NCBI GenBank assembly: GCA_021803035.1
Contig: JAJZME010000050.1
Span: 56,576 to 120,575 of the forward strand
DNA from: Acidobacteriota bacterium
Lineage (GTDB): Bacteria; Acidobacteriota; Terriglobia; Terriglobales; Acidobacteriaceae
Direction of reading: 5' to 3'
Length of the DNA: 64,000 bases
The translations under genes were made by a program, and so were the position numbers. Shown piece after piece: positions 45,031-53,353 of this stretch; within the stretch, counting starts at the first letter, position 1, and every line of letters begins with the position of its first letter. The notes under the pieces are model-generated. The model saw nothing but the letters and a program-made list of their open reading frames with translations. It did not search any database and was not told where the DNA came from.

Positions 45031-45351
45031 TTAAAACTGCATGCCCATTACCTGCTGATAGGCATCCACCGCCTTGTTGCGTACCGAAAGGGCCAGCTCG
45101 AAGGCCATATCCGCCTTCTGCTCGGCAATCATCGCCTCATGCACCCCCACGCCGGTGCCGGTCATCAGCCCGTCAATGGCCGTGCGGGCCTGGTCCTCAA
45201 GCTTGCTCACCTGGCCTACAGCATCCGTCAGCAGATCACTGAACGGCTCCGGCGCCGCCTGCCGCTGCTCCAATGTTGAAAACAAACTTCCCGTCGCGGT
45301 CGTCATACTCCCCACAGCCGAAGCATGCACAGCACTCATGGCAGCCACCAT
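45031..45351 (-). CDS. fliE: Flagellar hook-basal body protein FliE
   Basis: Connects the MS ring to the rod. 106 aa. The conserved C-terminal half is GTGVGVHEAMIAEQKADMAFELALSVRNKAVDAYQQVMGMQF. Three start codons are stacked (TTG-GTG-ATG); ATG 45351 is 9 nt from AGGAGG and is preferred. It follows flgC by 42 nt. Confidence 0.94.
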   Translation of the reverse strand: MVAAMSAVHASAVGSMTTATGSLFSTLEQRQAAPEPFSDLLTDAVGQVSKLEDQARTAIDGLMTGTGVGVHEAMIAEQKADMAFELALSVRNKAVDAYQQVMGMQF

Positions 45352-45393
45352 CACCAATCGCCTCCTAATCGCTGTTCCCTGGTCCCCATGTCC

Positions 45394-45882
45394 CTAGCTC
45401 TTCGCAATGTCGAGCGCCGCATCGATCATCGTCTTCTCCGCCTCCACGGCCGAGCCGTTCAGTCCGTAGGCGCGCGTTGCGCCCATCAGGTCCACCATCT
45501 CCGTCAGCGGGTTGATATTCGGATATGAGACATAGCCGTCCGGTCCCGCGTCCGGGTCGCTGGGATCGTAACGCTTGAGCGGCGGCGAAGGATCCTGGAC
45601 CACCGCCGCGATATGCACGCCCGGAGCTACCGCGTCGGAGCCCAGCGGATCGGGCATGGGCAACCCGCCTCCAGCCGCACCCGCCGAAGCCGCATTCATC
45701 GAGTTGAGAAAGTCGGGATCGCCGCGATCGGCGGCAAAAACCACCTCCTGGCGGCGATAGGGACCGCCCGCGGCCGTGCGCGTAGTGTCCGCGTTGGCCA
45801 TATTGGCCGCCACCACCTCGGCGCGCATGCGTTCGGCCTCCATGGCGCTGCCCGAAGTCTGCATCAAGCCGAAGAGATTCAT
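45394..45882 (-). CDS. flgC: Flagellar basal-body rod protein FlgC
   Basis: Proximal rod subunit. 162 aa. The N-terminal rod motif SGSAMEAERMRAEVVAANMANADTTRT, the central PYRRQEVVF, YVSYPNINPLTEMVDLMGATRAYGLN and the C-terminal helix (VEAEKTMIDAALDIAKS) are all present. ATG 45882 has AAGGAG 8 nt upstream. It starts 23 nt after flgB. Confidence 0.95.
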   Translation of the reverse strand: MNLFGLMQTSGSAMEAERMRAEVVAANMANADTTRTAAGGPYRRQEVVFAADRGDPDFLNSMNAASAGAAGGGLPMPDPLGSDAVAPGVHIAAVVQDPSPPLKRYDPSDPDAGPDGYVSYPNINPLTEMVDLMGATRAYGLNGSAVEAEKTMIDAALDIAKS

Positions 45883-45905
45883 TGCACCCGCTCCTTTGCC
45901 CCGGC

Positions 45906-46268
45906 TCACTTGCCGTCGGCATGAATGGCGTCCATCACCTGCTGGTACTGCAGCTTCAGCAGGGCCACGCCGGTCTTGAACTTCAGTTGCGCCTCAGCCA
46001 TGTCCAATCCTTCGCGATCCATCGACACATCGTTGCCGTCCGGCCGCGCGATCAGTCCGCCCACCTCGGTCACCCGCACCGGCTGGCTGGGCAGGCCCCG
46101 GTTCACATCGCTGATCGCCTGCCGCATCTCCGCCGCGAAATTCATCCCCATGGCCTTGTACCCGGGCGTATCGATGTTCGCCATGTTGGCCGCGCTCAGC
46201 TTGGCCTCGTCCGAAGCCAGATCCAGATAGCAGGCAAGCTGATCGCTCAGCCGCGTTTCGATCTGCAT
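45906..46268 (-). CDS. flgB: Flagellar basal-body rod protein FlgB
   Basis: Proximal rod subunit. 120 aa. It has LDLASDEAKLSAANMANIDTPGYKAMGMNFAAEM and the C-terminal helix AEAQLKFKTGVALLKLQYQQVMDAI. ATG 46268 is preceded by AAGGAGGAGG. First structural gene of the block, 35 nt downstream of the sigma54 activator. Confidence 0.95.
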   Translation of the reverse strand: MQIETRLSDQLACYLDLASDEAKLSAANMANIDTPGYKAMGMNFAAEMRQAISDVNRGLPSQPVRVTEVGGLIARPDGNDVSMDREGLDMAEAQLKFKTGVALLKLQYQQVMDAIHADGK

Positions 46269-46303
46269 GCTCACCGCCCTCCTCCTTGCCGATCCATTCA
46301 CCC

Positions 46304-47623
46304 TCAATTCACCATCAACCCGAAGTCGATCTCGCCGGCCGTAATCACCGGCTCCTCGCCGGCCAGGATCGCCGCCCGCTCCAGCACATGCTCCAGTTCG
46401 CGCACGTTGCCCGGCCATTCATGCGCCTCCAGCTTGGCCAGTGCGCCCTGGTCCAGGCGCTTTACCGGCGCATGGCGCCCCATCCGCGCCAGAAAGTGCT
46501 CCACCAGCAGCGGCAGATCCCGTGCGTGCTCGCTGAGCGCCGGCGTGCGGATCAGAAAAACCGCCAGCCGGTAATAAAGATCGGAGCGGAATTTGCCCTC
46601 TTCGGCGTGGCGCGCCAGCGGCCGGTGGGTGGCGGCCACGATGCGCACGTCCACCTTCACCGTCTCGTTGTCCCCCACGCGCTGCAACTCGCCGCACTCC
46701 ACAAAGCGCAGCAGCTTGGCCTGCAGCGCCAGCGGCATCTCGCCGATCTCATCCAGAAACAGCGTGCCCCCGTCGGCGGCCTCGATGCGGCCGGTGCGCC
46801 CGTGCACCGCGCCGGTAAACGCGCCGCGGGTGTGACCGAAGAGTTCCGCCTCCAGCAGAGCCTCGGGAATGGCCGCGCAGTTGATGGCCACAAGGGGCTT
46901 GCGGCTTCTGGTCGAAAGCCGGTGCACGGCCTCGGCCACAATCTCCTTGCCCGATCCGGTCGGGCCCTCGATCAGCACCGGCGTCATGCGCGGCGCGACC
47001 AGGCGCACGCGGCGGCTGATCTCGATCATGCCCGGCGCGTTGCCGACCAGCTCCGGCAACCGCTCGCACTGCGCGGCTGCGGCGGATGATTCCGCGCCAG
47101 CGCGCACCGGAGCGGGAACGGGGCGCTGGGCGGAAAGATCGGCGGCTGCCGCCGCTCCGTCGTGCCGTGCATCTCTCGGGGCTGAACCCGCGATGACCGG
47201 CCAGGAATTCGCGGGCGCCTGCCTCTCGACCGGCGCCGTGTTCCAGGCCGCGGTATCCGTATCCTGGCTGCTGCGCAGGGCGTAGAGCAATTCCTGACGA
47301 TAAGGGCCGCGTGGATTCCCGAGACCGGAGGAGCCATCGGCCATAACTAGGTCGATCTGCGGGAAACTGCCGTGAAAATCCCTCAGGAACTCGTCGAGAT
47401 TGAGATCCGGCAGCCACGAATCCACGATCACTGCTTCGGGCTGCCTGGCTTCAGCCGCAGACCAGGCTGCGGCGCCGCCTTCGGCTTCGCTTACCTGCCA
47501 GCGCAGACCGGTGAGAACCCGCGCCAGCCGCTGGCGGAAGTTGCGATCGGCGCTGGCCACCAGAGCGGTGCGTGGTCGAATGCGGGTTGAACTGGACAGA
47601 ACGGAAACCGGTTCGGGCTGCAT
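46304..47623 (-). CDS. Sigma54-dependent activator without HTH domain (FlgR-like)
   Basis: 439 aa. The N-terminal receiver-like domain (20-115) is short, with D68 in VIVDSWLPDL as likely phospho-acceptor but a poor acidic pocket. After an Ala-rich linker comes the AAA+ domain: Walker A EGPTGSGKE (219-227), the sigma54-contacting GAFTGA at 267-272, Walker B LFLDEIGE (288-295), and the arginine-finger region RSDLYYRL. The protein ends at residue 439, about 20 residues after the sensor-II helix NVRELEHVLERA, so no Fis-type DNA-binding domain is present. ATG 47623 has GGAG 7 nt upstream. Likely activates sigma54 flagellar promoters. Confidence 0.9.
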   Translation of the reverse strand: MQPEPVSVLSSSTRIRPRTALVASADRNFRQRLARVLTGLRWQVSEAEGGAAAWSAAEARQPEAVIVDSWLPDLNLDEFLRDFHGSFPQIDLVMADGSSGLGNPRGPYRQELLYALRSSQDTDTAAWNTAPVERQAPANSWPVIAGSAPRDARHDGAAAAADLSAQRPVPAPVRAGAESSAAAAQCERLPELVGNAPGMIEISRRVRLVAPRMTPVLIEGPTGSGKEIVAEAVHRLSTRSRKPLVAINCAAIPEALLEAELFGHTRGAFTGAVHGRTGRIEAADGGTLFLDEIGEMPLALQAKLLRFVECGELQRVGDNETVKVDVRIVAATHRPLARHAEEGKFRSDLYYRLAVFLIRTPALSEHARDLPLLVEHFLARMGRHAPVKRLDQGALAKLEAHEWPGNVRELEHVLERAAILAGEEPVITAGEIDFGLMVN

Positions 47624-47666
47624 GGGCACTCTCCTCGCGCTCGGGCGCGTCGATGGTCGATAACGG

Positions 47667-48413
47667 CTAATTCACCTGATAAATCTGGCTAGTAGCGTGA
47701 GCACCAGCCGCCGGCGTCTGAAGCGCCGCGGCAAGCGACAGCTCGGCTTCCGAAGGCACCAGATACCCCTGCCCGCGCACCGTGCGGATCAGCTTGCCCG
47801 GCGCCGGATCGTTCAGCTTCCTGCGCAGGTAGTTCACATAGACATCCACCACGTTGGTGGTTTGGACCGGTTCCATATTCCAGACCGAGTCGAGCAGCTC
47901 CACCCGCGAGACGCACTGGCCGCGGTTGAGCATCAGGTGCTCCAGCAGGGCAAATTCCTTGTTGGTGAGCACAATGGGCTGTCCGGCGCGCCGGGCCGAA
48001 TGCTCCAGCCGGTCCAGTTCCAGGTCGCCGGCGCGCAGGGCCAGCCGCGCCTCCCGCTTGCGGCGCAGCAAAGCGCGGCACCGCGCCCGCAGTTCGTGCA
48101 GGCTGAACGGTTTCGTCATCAGATCGTCGGCCCCGCGGTCGAGGCACCGCACCCGCGTGTCCACCTCCTGCCGCGCGGTCAGCACCATCACCGGAAGATC
48201 GGCGCTCACCAGGCGAACCTCGTCGAGGACGCTTTCTCCGTCCTTCACCGGCAGATTCAGATCCAGAATGGTCAGGTCGGGCAAATCCTCGCGGAACGCC
48301 TCCACGGCGGCGCCTCCATCGAGCGCCACCCGGACGCGATGCCCGTCGGCCTCCAGCCCGCGTCTCAGAAACAACCCCAGCGCCTTGTCATCTTCGGCGA
48401 TCAACAGTCTCAT
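47667..48413 (-). CDS. OmpR/PhoB-type response regulator
   Basis: 248 aa. Receiver domain with D8/D9, phospho-acceptor D51 in ILDLNLPVKDG, and conserved K in LMTKPFSLHEL. The winged-helix DNA-binding domain (about 125-230) includes LTNKEFALLEHLMLNRGQCVSRVELLDSVWN and VYVNYLRRKLN...IRTVRGQGYLV. No histidine kinase is adjacent. It is 43 nt upstream of the sigma54 activator and transcribed with the flagellar genes. ATG 48413 has AAAGG upstream; a frame of 13 extra codons is not needed. Confidence 0.92.
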   Translation of the reverse strand: MRLLIAEDDKALGLFLRRGLEADGHRVRVALDGGAAVEAFREDLPDLTILDLNLPVKDGESVLDEVRLVSADLPVMVLTARQEVDTRVRCLDRGADDLMTKPFSLHELRARCRALLRRKREARLALRAGDLELDRLEHSARRAGQPIVLTNKEFALLEHLMLNRGQCVSRVELLDSVWNMEPVQTTNVVDVYVNYLRRKLNDPAPGKLIRTVRGQGYLVPSEAELSLAAALQTPAAGAHATSQIYQVN

Positions 48414-48478
48414 GGCAGCCTTTCTCATGGGGCGGCGCCGCCGCTGCGGCACCTGCCTCCCGATTCCCCGGAGCCGCT

Positions 48479-48492
48479 TTAGCGTGCGCTAA
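48479..48492. promoter_or_regulatory. Palindrome upstream of the flagellar response-regulator gene
   Basis: TTAGCG-TG-CGCTAA, perfect 6+6 inverted repeat, 66 nt upstream of the response-regulator ATG. Possible operator for autoregulation or a dimeric regulator. Confidence 0.4.
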
Positions 48493-48634
48493 CAATTCAG
48501 CCCTCCTCCACCTTCACCTGAGGGGGGTGGGAACTCAAGATTGGAAAGGAAAAAGAATCAACAGCGGATTCCTTAAACGGCACGGAAGGGAGAGTGTCCC
48601 AAAACGGATCAGCGCTGCGCCTGACGCCGGCAGC

Positions 48635-48684
48635 CGAAGTTCTTCGCAGGGCCGCCTGCGCACAGGCGGCGAGGGCTGACCCTC
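48635..48684. repeat. Cluster of three consecutive hairpins
   Basis: CGAAG-TT-CTTCG (48635-48646), GCCGCCTG-CGCA-CAGGCGGC (48651-48670) and GAGGG-CTGA-CCCTC (48671-48684) follow one another. They are not followed by a T-run on either strand in terminator orientation. Confidence 0.6.
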
Positions 48685-48796
48685 AAAAATCCTCTGTGGC
48701 CGCGCATACCCATCTTGCACACTTATCGGCAGGAGCAGGGCGCTCCTTCAACGTCCGATCACGCATCTGGCGATATCTTCTGCGATTGCGGGAATG

Positions 48797-48821
48797 AAAA
48801 ACCCGGCGCGCGGCCGGGTTT
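48797..48821 (-). terminator. Rho-independent terminator of trxA
   Basis: Minus strand AAACCCGGC-CGCGC-GCCGGGTTT (9-bp stem, 48799-48821) running into TTTTT, 47 nt after the trxA stop. Confidence 0.9.
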
Positions 48822-48867
48822 CCCGTTCCAGTTTTAGTGCGTTATGAGTTTCGTTCTTGGAATCCTC

Positions 48868-49200
48868 TTACGCGAGAAGGTGCTTCACCTTCTCTTCGAT
48901 GACATCCTGAGAGACATAGCCCACAATCTGGTCGGCGATCTTGCCGCCTTTGAAAAACAGAAGCGTCGGAATTCCCCGAATTCCGTACCGCATCGGCGTG
49001 GCTCCGTTGGCATCCACGTTCACCTTGGTGACCTTGAGCCGGCCGGCGTAGCTTTGCGCGACACCATCGACTATCGGCCCAATCGCCTTGCACGGACCGC
49101 ACCAGGCGGCCCAGAAATCCACCAGAACAGGCTGCTCACTGCGCAACACCTCCTGGTCGAAAGTCGCATCATTTACTTCCAACACACTCGATCCCGACAT
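48868..49200 (-). CDS. trxA: Thioredoxin
   Basis: Cytosolic thiol-disulfide reductant. 110 aa with active site WCGPC (C34, C37) and the cis-proline segment GIRGIPTLLFFKGG. Start ATG 49200; AAGGAGGAGC precedes it on the minus strand. Monocistronic by position, with its own terminator. Confidence 0.96.
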   Translation of the reverse strand: MSGSSVLEVNDATFDQEVLRSEQPVLVDFWAAWCGPCKAIGPIVDGVAQSYAGRLKVTKVNVDANGATPMRYGIRGIPTLLFFKGGKIADQIVGYVSQDVIEEKVKHLLA

Positions 49201-49576
49201 GCTCCTCCTTGCGGCTCACGTGCCATTCCGATTGTACGAGAACCGTGCGATGTTAGGATGCGCCAAAGACAGAGAAAGTCGCAAGCAGCAACCGCCAGGC
49301 GGATCGCCGCTCCACAGGCAGAATGCGCAACGGCAACCGAACAACATATTCATTTTCAAATATTTGCCTATGTGCGACGAGGAGCTTCCCGCTATAGAAA
49401 GCGCCCGGATCCCTGAGAGGATCGCGGGCGCTCAGAGCAGCCCTCCCCCAGAACTGCCCACGCTGCGAATGTATGTGTTCATCTCCGGAATAGCAAGTGA
49501 ACTTAGGTAATACGCCACATGCCCCAAAAGTGCTGCTGATCAATTGAAAAGTCTATGGAAACGAAGGGGAACGCGG
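49201..49576. other. Intergenic region thrB / trxA
   Basis: 376 bases between two minus-strand genes. AT-richer than the flanks; no gene, repeat or hairpin of note recognised. The trxA promoter should lie in its left part, but I see no clear -35/-10 pair. Confidence 0.45.
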
Positions 49577-50578
49577 CTATAAAATTTCATCCCGGACTCC
49601 CGCGCTGCTGCCGGCCCAATCCTCACTGGAACAATCCTCCAGGGGCACGTTTGCTCCACCGGGAAGAAAGCGGCAGACCACCAGTTCCATCTCCTGGGTA
49701 TCGAGTGCGGCCTTGCGGATGGCCGCAGAGGCCTCGTCCACATACTTCTCGTCTTCGATCACCACCAGGACCGCCGGGCCGGCGCCGCTCAACGCCGCGC
49801 CCAGAATGCCATTTCGGCCCACCAGGGGCAGCAGCGGCAGCAACAATGGGCAAAACGGAGCCCGATAGGGCTGATGAATACGGTCGCTCATGGCGGCGCG
49901 CAGCAGATCGCCGCGGCCCTGCGCAAAAGCCAGCCCCAGCAGCGACGCCGCCTGAATGTTGGCCACCACGTCCTCGCGCCAGTACTGCGCCGGAAGCACC
50001 GCCCGCGCTTTGCTGGTTGCCAGCGGCTGCGCCGGCAGCGCCACGATCACGCGCCAGCGGGCCGGAGGATCGACCTGCGCCACGCGAACGCGCTTGCCTT
50101 CGCAGGCGGCGATCGCCAGCCCGCCCAGCCAGCAGGCCGCCACATTATCCGGGTGGCCCTCCAGCAGCGAGGCCTCGTCAATGATGCGCTCCGACCCCCA
50201 GCCGAACTGCCCGAAGTGGTTGGCCAGCGCCACCGCAGCGAGCCGGCCGGCCGCCGACGAGCCGCAGCCCATGCCCAGCGGAATGTGATTGGCCATCCGA
50301 ATCGCCAGAGGCGCAACCCGCTTTCCCTGGCCTTCCAGAAGCTGACGGTAGGTCTCGAGAATCAGGTTGTTTTCCAGCCGCTCGCAGCGCTGCCAGTCGC
50401 GTCCGCTGGCCGCAATCGAAAACTCCGCCGCCGGCTCGGCTTCCATCTCCAGAAAAAAATCCAGCGCCACGGCCGCGGCGTCAAAGCCCGAACCGAGATT
50501 GGCCGACGTCGCCGGCAGCCGCAGCCGCACGCGCCCCCGGCTCATCCGCCCGCCCGACTTCCATGGAGCGCCGGTCAT
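49577..50578 (-). CDS. thrB: Homoserine kinase
   Basis: GHMP-family kinase making O-phospho-L-homoserine for threonine synthase. 333 aa. N-terminal LRLPATSANLGSGFDAAAVAL; the ATP-binding Gly/Ser loop IPLGMGCGSSAAGRLAAVALAN; DNVAACWLGG; C-terminal GAALSGAGPAVLVV. ATG 50578 overlaps the thrC stop (ATGA), so translation is coupled to thrC; an alternative ATG 11 codons in is closer to the conserved start. Confidence 0.94.
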   Translation of the reverse strand: MTGAPWKSGGRMSRGRVRLRLPATSANLGSGFDAAAVALDFFLEMEAEPAAEFSIAASGRDWQRCERLENNLILETYRQLLEGQGKRVAPLAIRMANHIPLGMGCGSSAAGRLAAVALANHFGQFGWGSERIIDEASLLEGHPDNVAACWLGGLAIAACEGKRVRVAQVDPPARWRVIVALPAQPLATSKARAVLPAQYWREDVVANIQAASLLGLAFAQGRGDLLRAAMSDRIHQPYRAPFCPLLLPLLPLVGRNGILGAALSGAGPAVLVVIEDEKYVDEASAAIRKAALDTQEMELVVCRFLPGGANVPLEDCSSEDWAGSSAGVRDEIL

Positions 50579-51930
50579 CCCGCATTGCCTTTCAGCGCAG
50601 CCAATACCGCTGGCGCGGTGGCTTCCATCACCACGGCATTACGCCGCAGTGCGGCGATTTCATTCTCAACGCCGGCTCTTTCCTCATCGTTCAGCAGCGT
50701 CCCGCGATGGAAGTCGATGGTGTAATCGGCATCTTTGAGGGTGTGCCCGGTAAGCACCAGCACTACGGTCTCGCCGGAGGCGATGACGCGGCGCGCGCGC
50801 AGCTTTTTGAGCCCCGCCAGCGTCACCGCCGAAGCCGGCTCGCAGCCCAGCCCTTCCGTGCCGATCTCAGCCTTGGCGATGGCGATCTCCGCCTCGCTCA
50901 CATCCAGGCACCAGCCGCCGGTCTCCTGAATCGCCCGCGCGGCCTTGCGCCATGACGCGGGATTACCGATCCGGATGGCCGTTGCGCGCGTGTGCGCCTC
51001 CACCGGCTCCAGCGCCGTGCCGCCCTTGTCTTCCAGGCTGCGCACCAGCGGATTTGCCCCCGCGGCCTGAATCACCGAGATGCGCGGCATCCGTGCCGTC
51101 AATCCCAGCTCGCACAGCTCGCGGAATCCCTTGCCCAGCGCCGAGCTGTTCCCCAGATTTCCGCCCGGCACAATCACGTGGTCCGGCACATTCCAGTCGA
51201 AAGCTTCGGCGATCTCGAATGCGGGCGTCTTCTGCCCTTCAAGCCGGTATGGATTGACCGAGTTGAGCAGGTAAATCGGCGCTTCCTTCACAATCTGCGT
51301 CAGCAGGCGCAGGCAGCCGTCGAAGTCGGTCTTCAACTGGCAGGTGACCGCGCCGTAATCCATGGCCTGCGACAGCTTGCCCCACGCAATCTTCCCGTCG
51401 GGAATCAGCACCAGACTGCGCAGGCCTGCACGCGCGGCATAAGCCGCCATCGACGCCGACGTGTTCCCGGTGGATGCGCAGGCCACCCACTCGAAGCCCC
51501 GCTCGCGGGCCACGCTCAGGGCCGCGGTCATCCCCGTGTCCTTGAACGATCCGGTCGGATTCATCCCCTGATGCTTGGCAAAGAGCTGGTCGATGCCCAG
51601 CGCCTTGGCCGCGCGCGGCAGATGATAGAGCGGTGTATTGCCCTCGCGCAGCGTAACCGCGTCGCCAAAGCTGTCCAGAATCGGCAGCAGTTCGCGGAAC
51701 CGCCATACGCCCGACTGGTCGAGCGCCTCCGGCGAAGCGCGGCGCTCCCGCCACAGCCACTTGAGCGCGCCCGCGTTGGGCCGGTCCGGACCTTTCCGCG
51801 CGCGCCAGCCGGGAAATTCCACCTCAAAAAGCTCGCCACAGACCGCGCAGCGGAAATCCGGCTGGGCTTCCGCCCCCTTGATCTGCGCGCCGCATCCGAT
51901 ACAACGCAATTGATGTAAGTTATCGCTCAT
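50575..51930 (-). CDS. thrC: Threonine synthase
   Basis: PLP enzyme converting O-phosphohomoserine to threonine. 451 aa. It begins with a small zinc-ribbon-like CIGC...CAVC segment (residues 10-30). The PLP lysine is in HQGMNPTGSFKDTGM, and the phosphate loop is ACASTGNTSASMAAYAA. ATG 51930 is chosen since the ribbon starts directly after it; a longer open frame upstream is not supported. It forms an operon with thrB. Threonine synthase rather than dehydratase because of the thrB partner and SFKDTG context. Confidence 0.93.
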   Translation of the reverse strand: MSDNLHQLRCIGCGAQIKGAEAQPDFRCAVCGELFEVEFPGWRARKGPDRPNAGALKWLWRERRASPEALDQSGVWRFRELLPILDSFGDAVTLREGNTPLYHLPRAAKALGIDQLFAKHQGMNPTGSFKDTGMTAALSVARERGFEWVACASTGNTSASMAAYAARAGLRSLVLIPDGKIAWGKLSQAMDYGAVTCQLKTDFDGCLRLLTQIVKEAPIYLLNSVNPYRLEGQKTPAFEIAEAFDWNVPDHVIVPGGNLGNSSALGKGFRELCELGLTARMPRISVIQAAGANPLVRSLEDKGGTALEPVEAHTRATAIRIGNPASWRKAARAIQETGGWCLDVSEAEIAIAKAEIGTEGLGCEPASAVTLAGLKKLRARRVIASGETVVLVLTGHTLKDADYTIDFHRGTLLNDEERAGVENEIAALRRNAVVMEATAPAVLAALKGNAG

Positions 51931-52074
51931 CCCTGGTGTTAGCCTACCAGTCCTCGGCGACTTTTGCTTCCACTCTGGAGCGTAAACCTCTTGATGCCGC
52001 GCGCCGCTCCCGGCTCCCTCGGCAATACCCTGCCTGACCGCCTGCAAAGTTGAACCGGCTGATCGCGTCTCCAG

Positions 52075-53262
52075 CTATCGCGCCGCAATCACCAGCAATG
52101 TCGCATCGTCATAAAAGCGGTTCTGGCAAAATGAAGACACGCTTGCCAGCAGCCGTTCATTCATTTCAGCCGCGGTCCGTGCGCTGCATGCGCGCGCAAT
52201 GGCGGCCACGTTGGCCTCGCCGAACTCCTGCTCCTCGGCGTTCTCTGCTTCGGTAATGCCATCCGTGAACAGCAGCAGGCGATCGCCCGGCCGCAATTCC
52301 ACCTTTGCGCCTTCATATTTCCACGCCGGAAATACCCCCAGCACCGCGCCCGTACAATCGAGCGTCTGCGCCGCCCCGCCTGAGACCAGAATCGGGCAAA
52401 GATGCCCGGCATTGCAGTACTCCATCGTGCGCGCATCGCCATCCAGCACGCCGTAGAGAAAGGTAACGAACTTTCCCGTCGCCACGTTCTCGCACAGCAG
52501 TTGGTTCACCCGGGCGCACAGTTGCCCCGGACCTTCCAAACTGCCCGCAAGCGCGCGCACCGCCGCCTGCACATTCGCCATGAGCAACGCCGCCGAAACG
52601 CCCTTCCCGGCCACGTCCGCGATGCAGATGCCCAGCCGGTGCTCATCCAGCCGGAATACGTCGTAATAGTCGCCGCTTACAATTCGTGCCGGCCGCCACG
52701 CTCCTGCCACCTCAAATCCCGCGATCTGCGGAATCGCCCGCGGCAGCAGCGACTGCTGAATCTCGCGTGCGCGCAGTAACTCCTGCTCCTGCATCTCCAG
52801 TCGCGCCGCACCCTCCTGCACCGTGTCTTGAAGCTCCCGGTTGCGCCGTTCCAGTTGCTCCCGGGCACGCCGGTAGGCGTATGCAAACACGGAGATGAGG
52901 AAAAGCGCGAGAAACGGAAATTTCCACCCCGTACGAATCAGGTGACCGAGCGACTGCGGCGCCGGGGGCGCAAGCCACCACACAAACACCGAGGCAATCG
53001 CATAGACCGGCGGCAGCAGCCCAATCACAAGCGCCAGAAATACCAGCCAGTTGTAGGGAAAAGGCCGCTGGTCATAAAGCCCGCGCAAGCTCTGCGTAAG
53101 GGGCAGAATCAGATTCCCAAGGAAAAACGAGTAAAGCAGGATGGTCGCGGGATTTATGTCTTGCCCGATTGCCCAGAAGAACGACCCAACGATGACAGCC
53201 ACAACTAGGCACAATAGTTGATTCTGCAGAAAGGCGCGACGAGATGGGAGCGCAACACGCAC
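52075..53262 (-). CDS. Membrane-anchored PP2C/SpoIIE-type phosphatase
   Basis: 395 aa. Four hydrophobic segments in the N-terminal 130 residues (e.g. LLCLVVAVIVGSFFWAIG; ILLYSFFLGNLILPL; WLVFLALVIGLLPPVYAIASVFVWW; FPFLALFLISVFAYA). These lead into a coiled-coil linker (RREQLERRNRELQDTVQEGAA). The C-terminal SpoIIE domain has SGDYYDVFRL, CIADVAGKGVSAALLMA, CNAGHLCPIL, LFTDGITEAEN and YDDATLLVIAAR. No sensor domain is recognised. Start GTG 53262. Likely dephosphorylates an anti-sigma-factor antagonist; partner absent from the window. Confidence 0.9.
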   Translation of the reverse strand: MRVALPSRRAFLQNQLLCLVVAVIVGSFFWAIGQDINPATILLYSFFLGNLILPLTQSLRGLYDQRPFPYNWLVFLALVIGLLPPVYAIASVFVWWLAPPAPQSLGHLIRTGWKFPFLALFLISVFAYAYRRAREQLERRNRELQDTVQEGAARLEMQEQELLRAREIQQSLLPRAIPQIAGFEVAGAWRPARIVSGDYYDVFRLDEHRLGICIADVAGKGVSAALLMANVQAAVRALAGSLEGPGQLCARVNQLLCENVATGKFVTFLYGVLDGDARTMEYCNAGHLCPILVSGGAAQTLDCTGAVLGVFPAWKYEGAKVELRPGDRLLLFTDGITEAENAEEQEFGEANVAAIARACSARTAAEMNERLLASVSSFCQNRFYDDATLLVIAAR

Positions 53263-53353
53263 ACCGCCGCCCGCTCTCGACCTCGCTGGGGAATATCCAG
53301 CATTCTACACCGGAATCCATCGCTGCCTGCCGAAGCGCCGTAACGCAACAGCC

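Larger units (their letters stand above)
48414..48867. other. Intergenic region between trxA and the flagellar regulator gene
   Basis: 454 bases without a supportable gene. It holds the trxA terminator (48797-48821), three adjacent hairpins (48635-48684) and a 14-bp palindrome at 48479-48492. The flagellar-locus promoter must lie here or further upstream. Confidence 0.55.
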
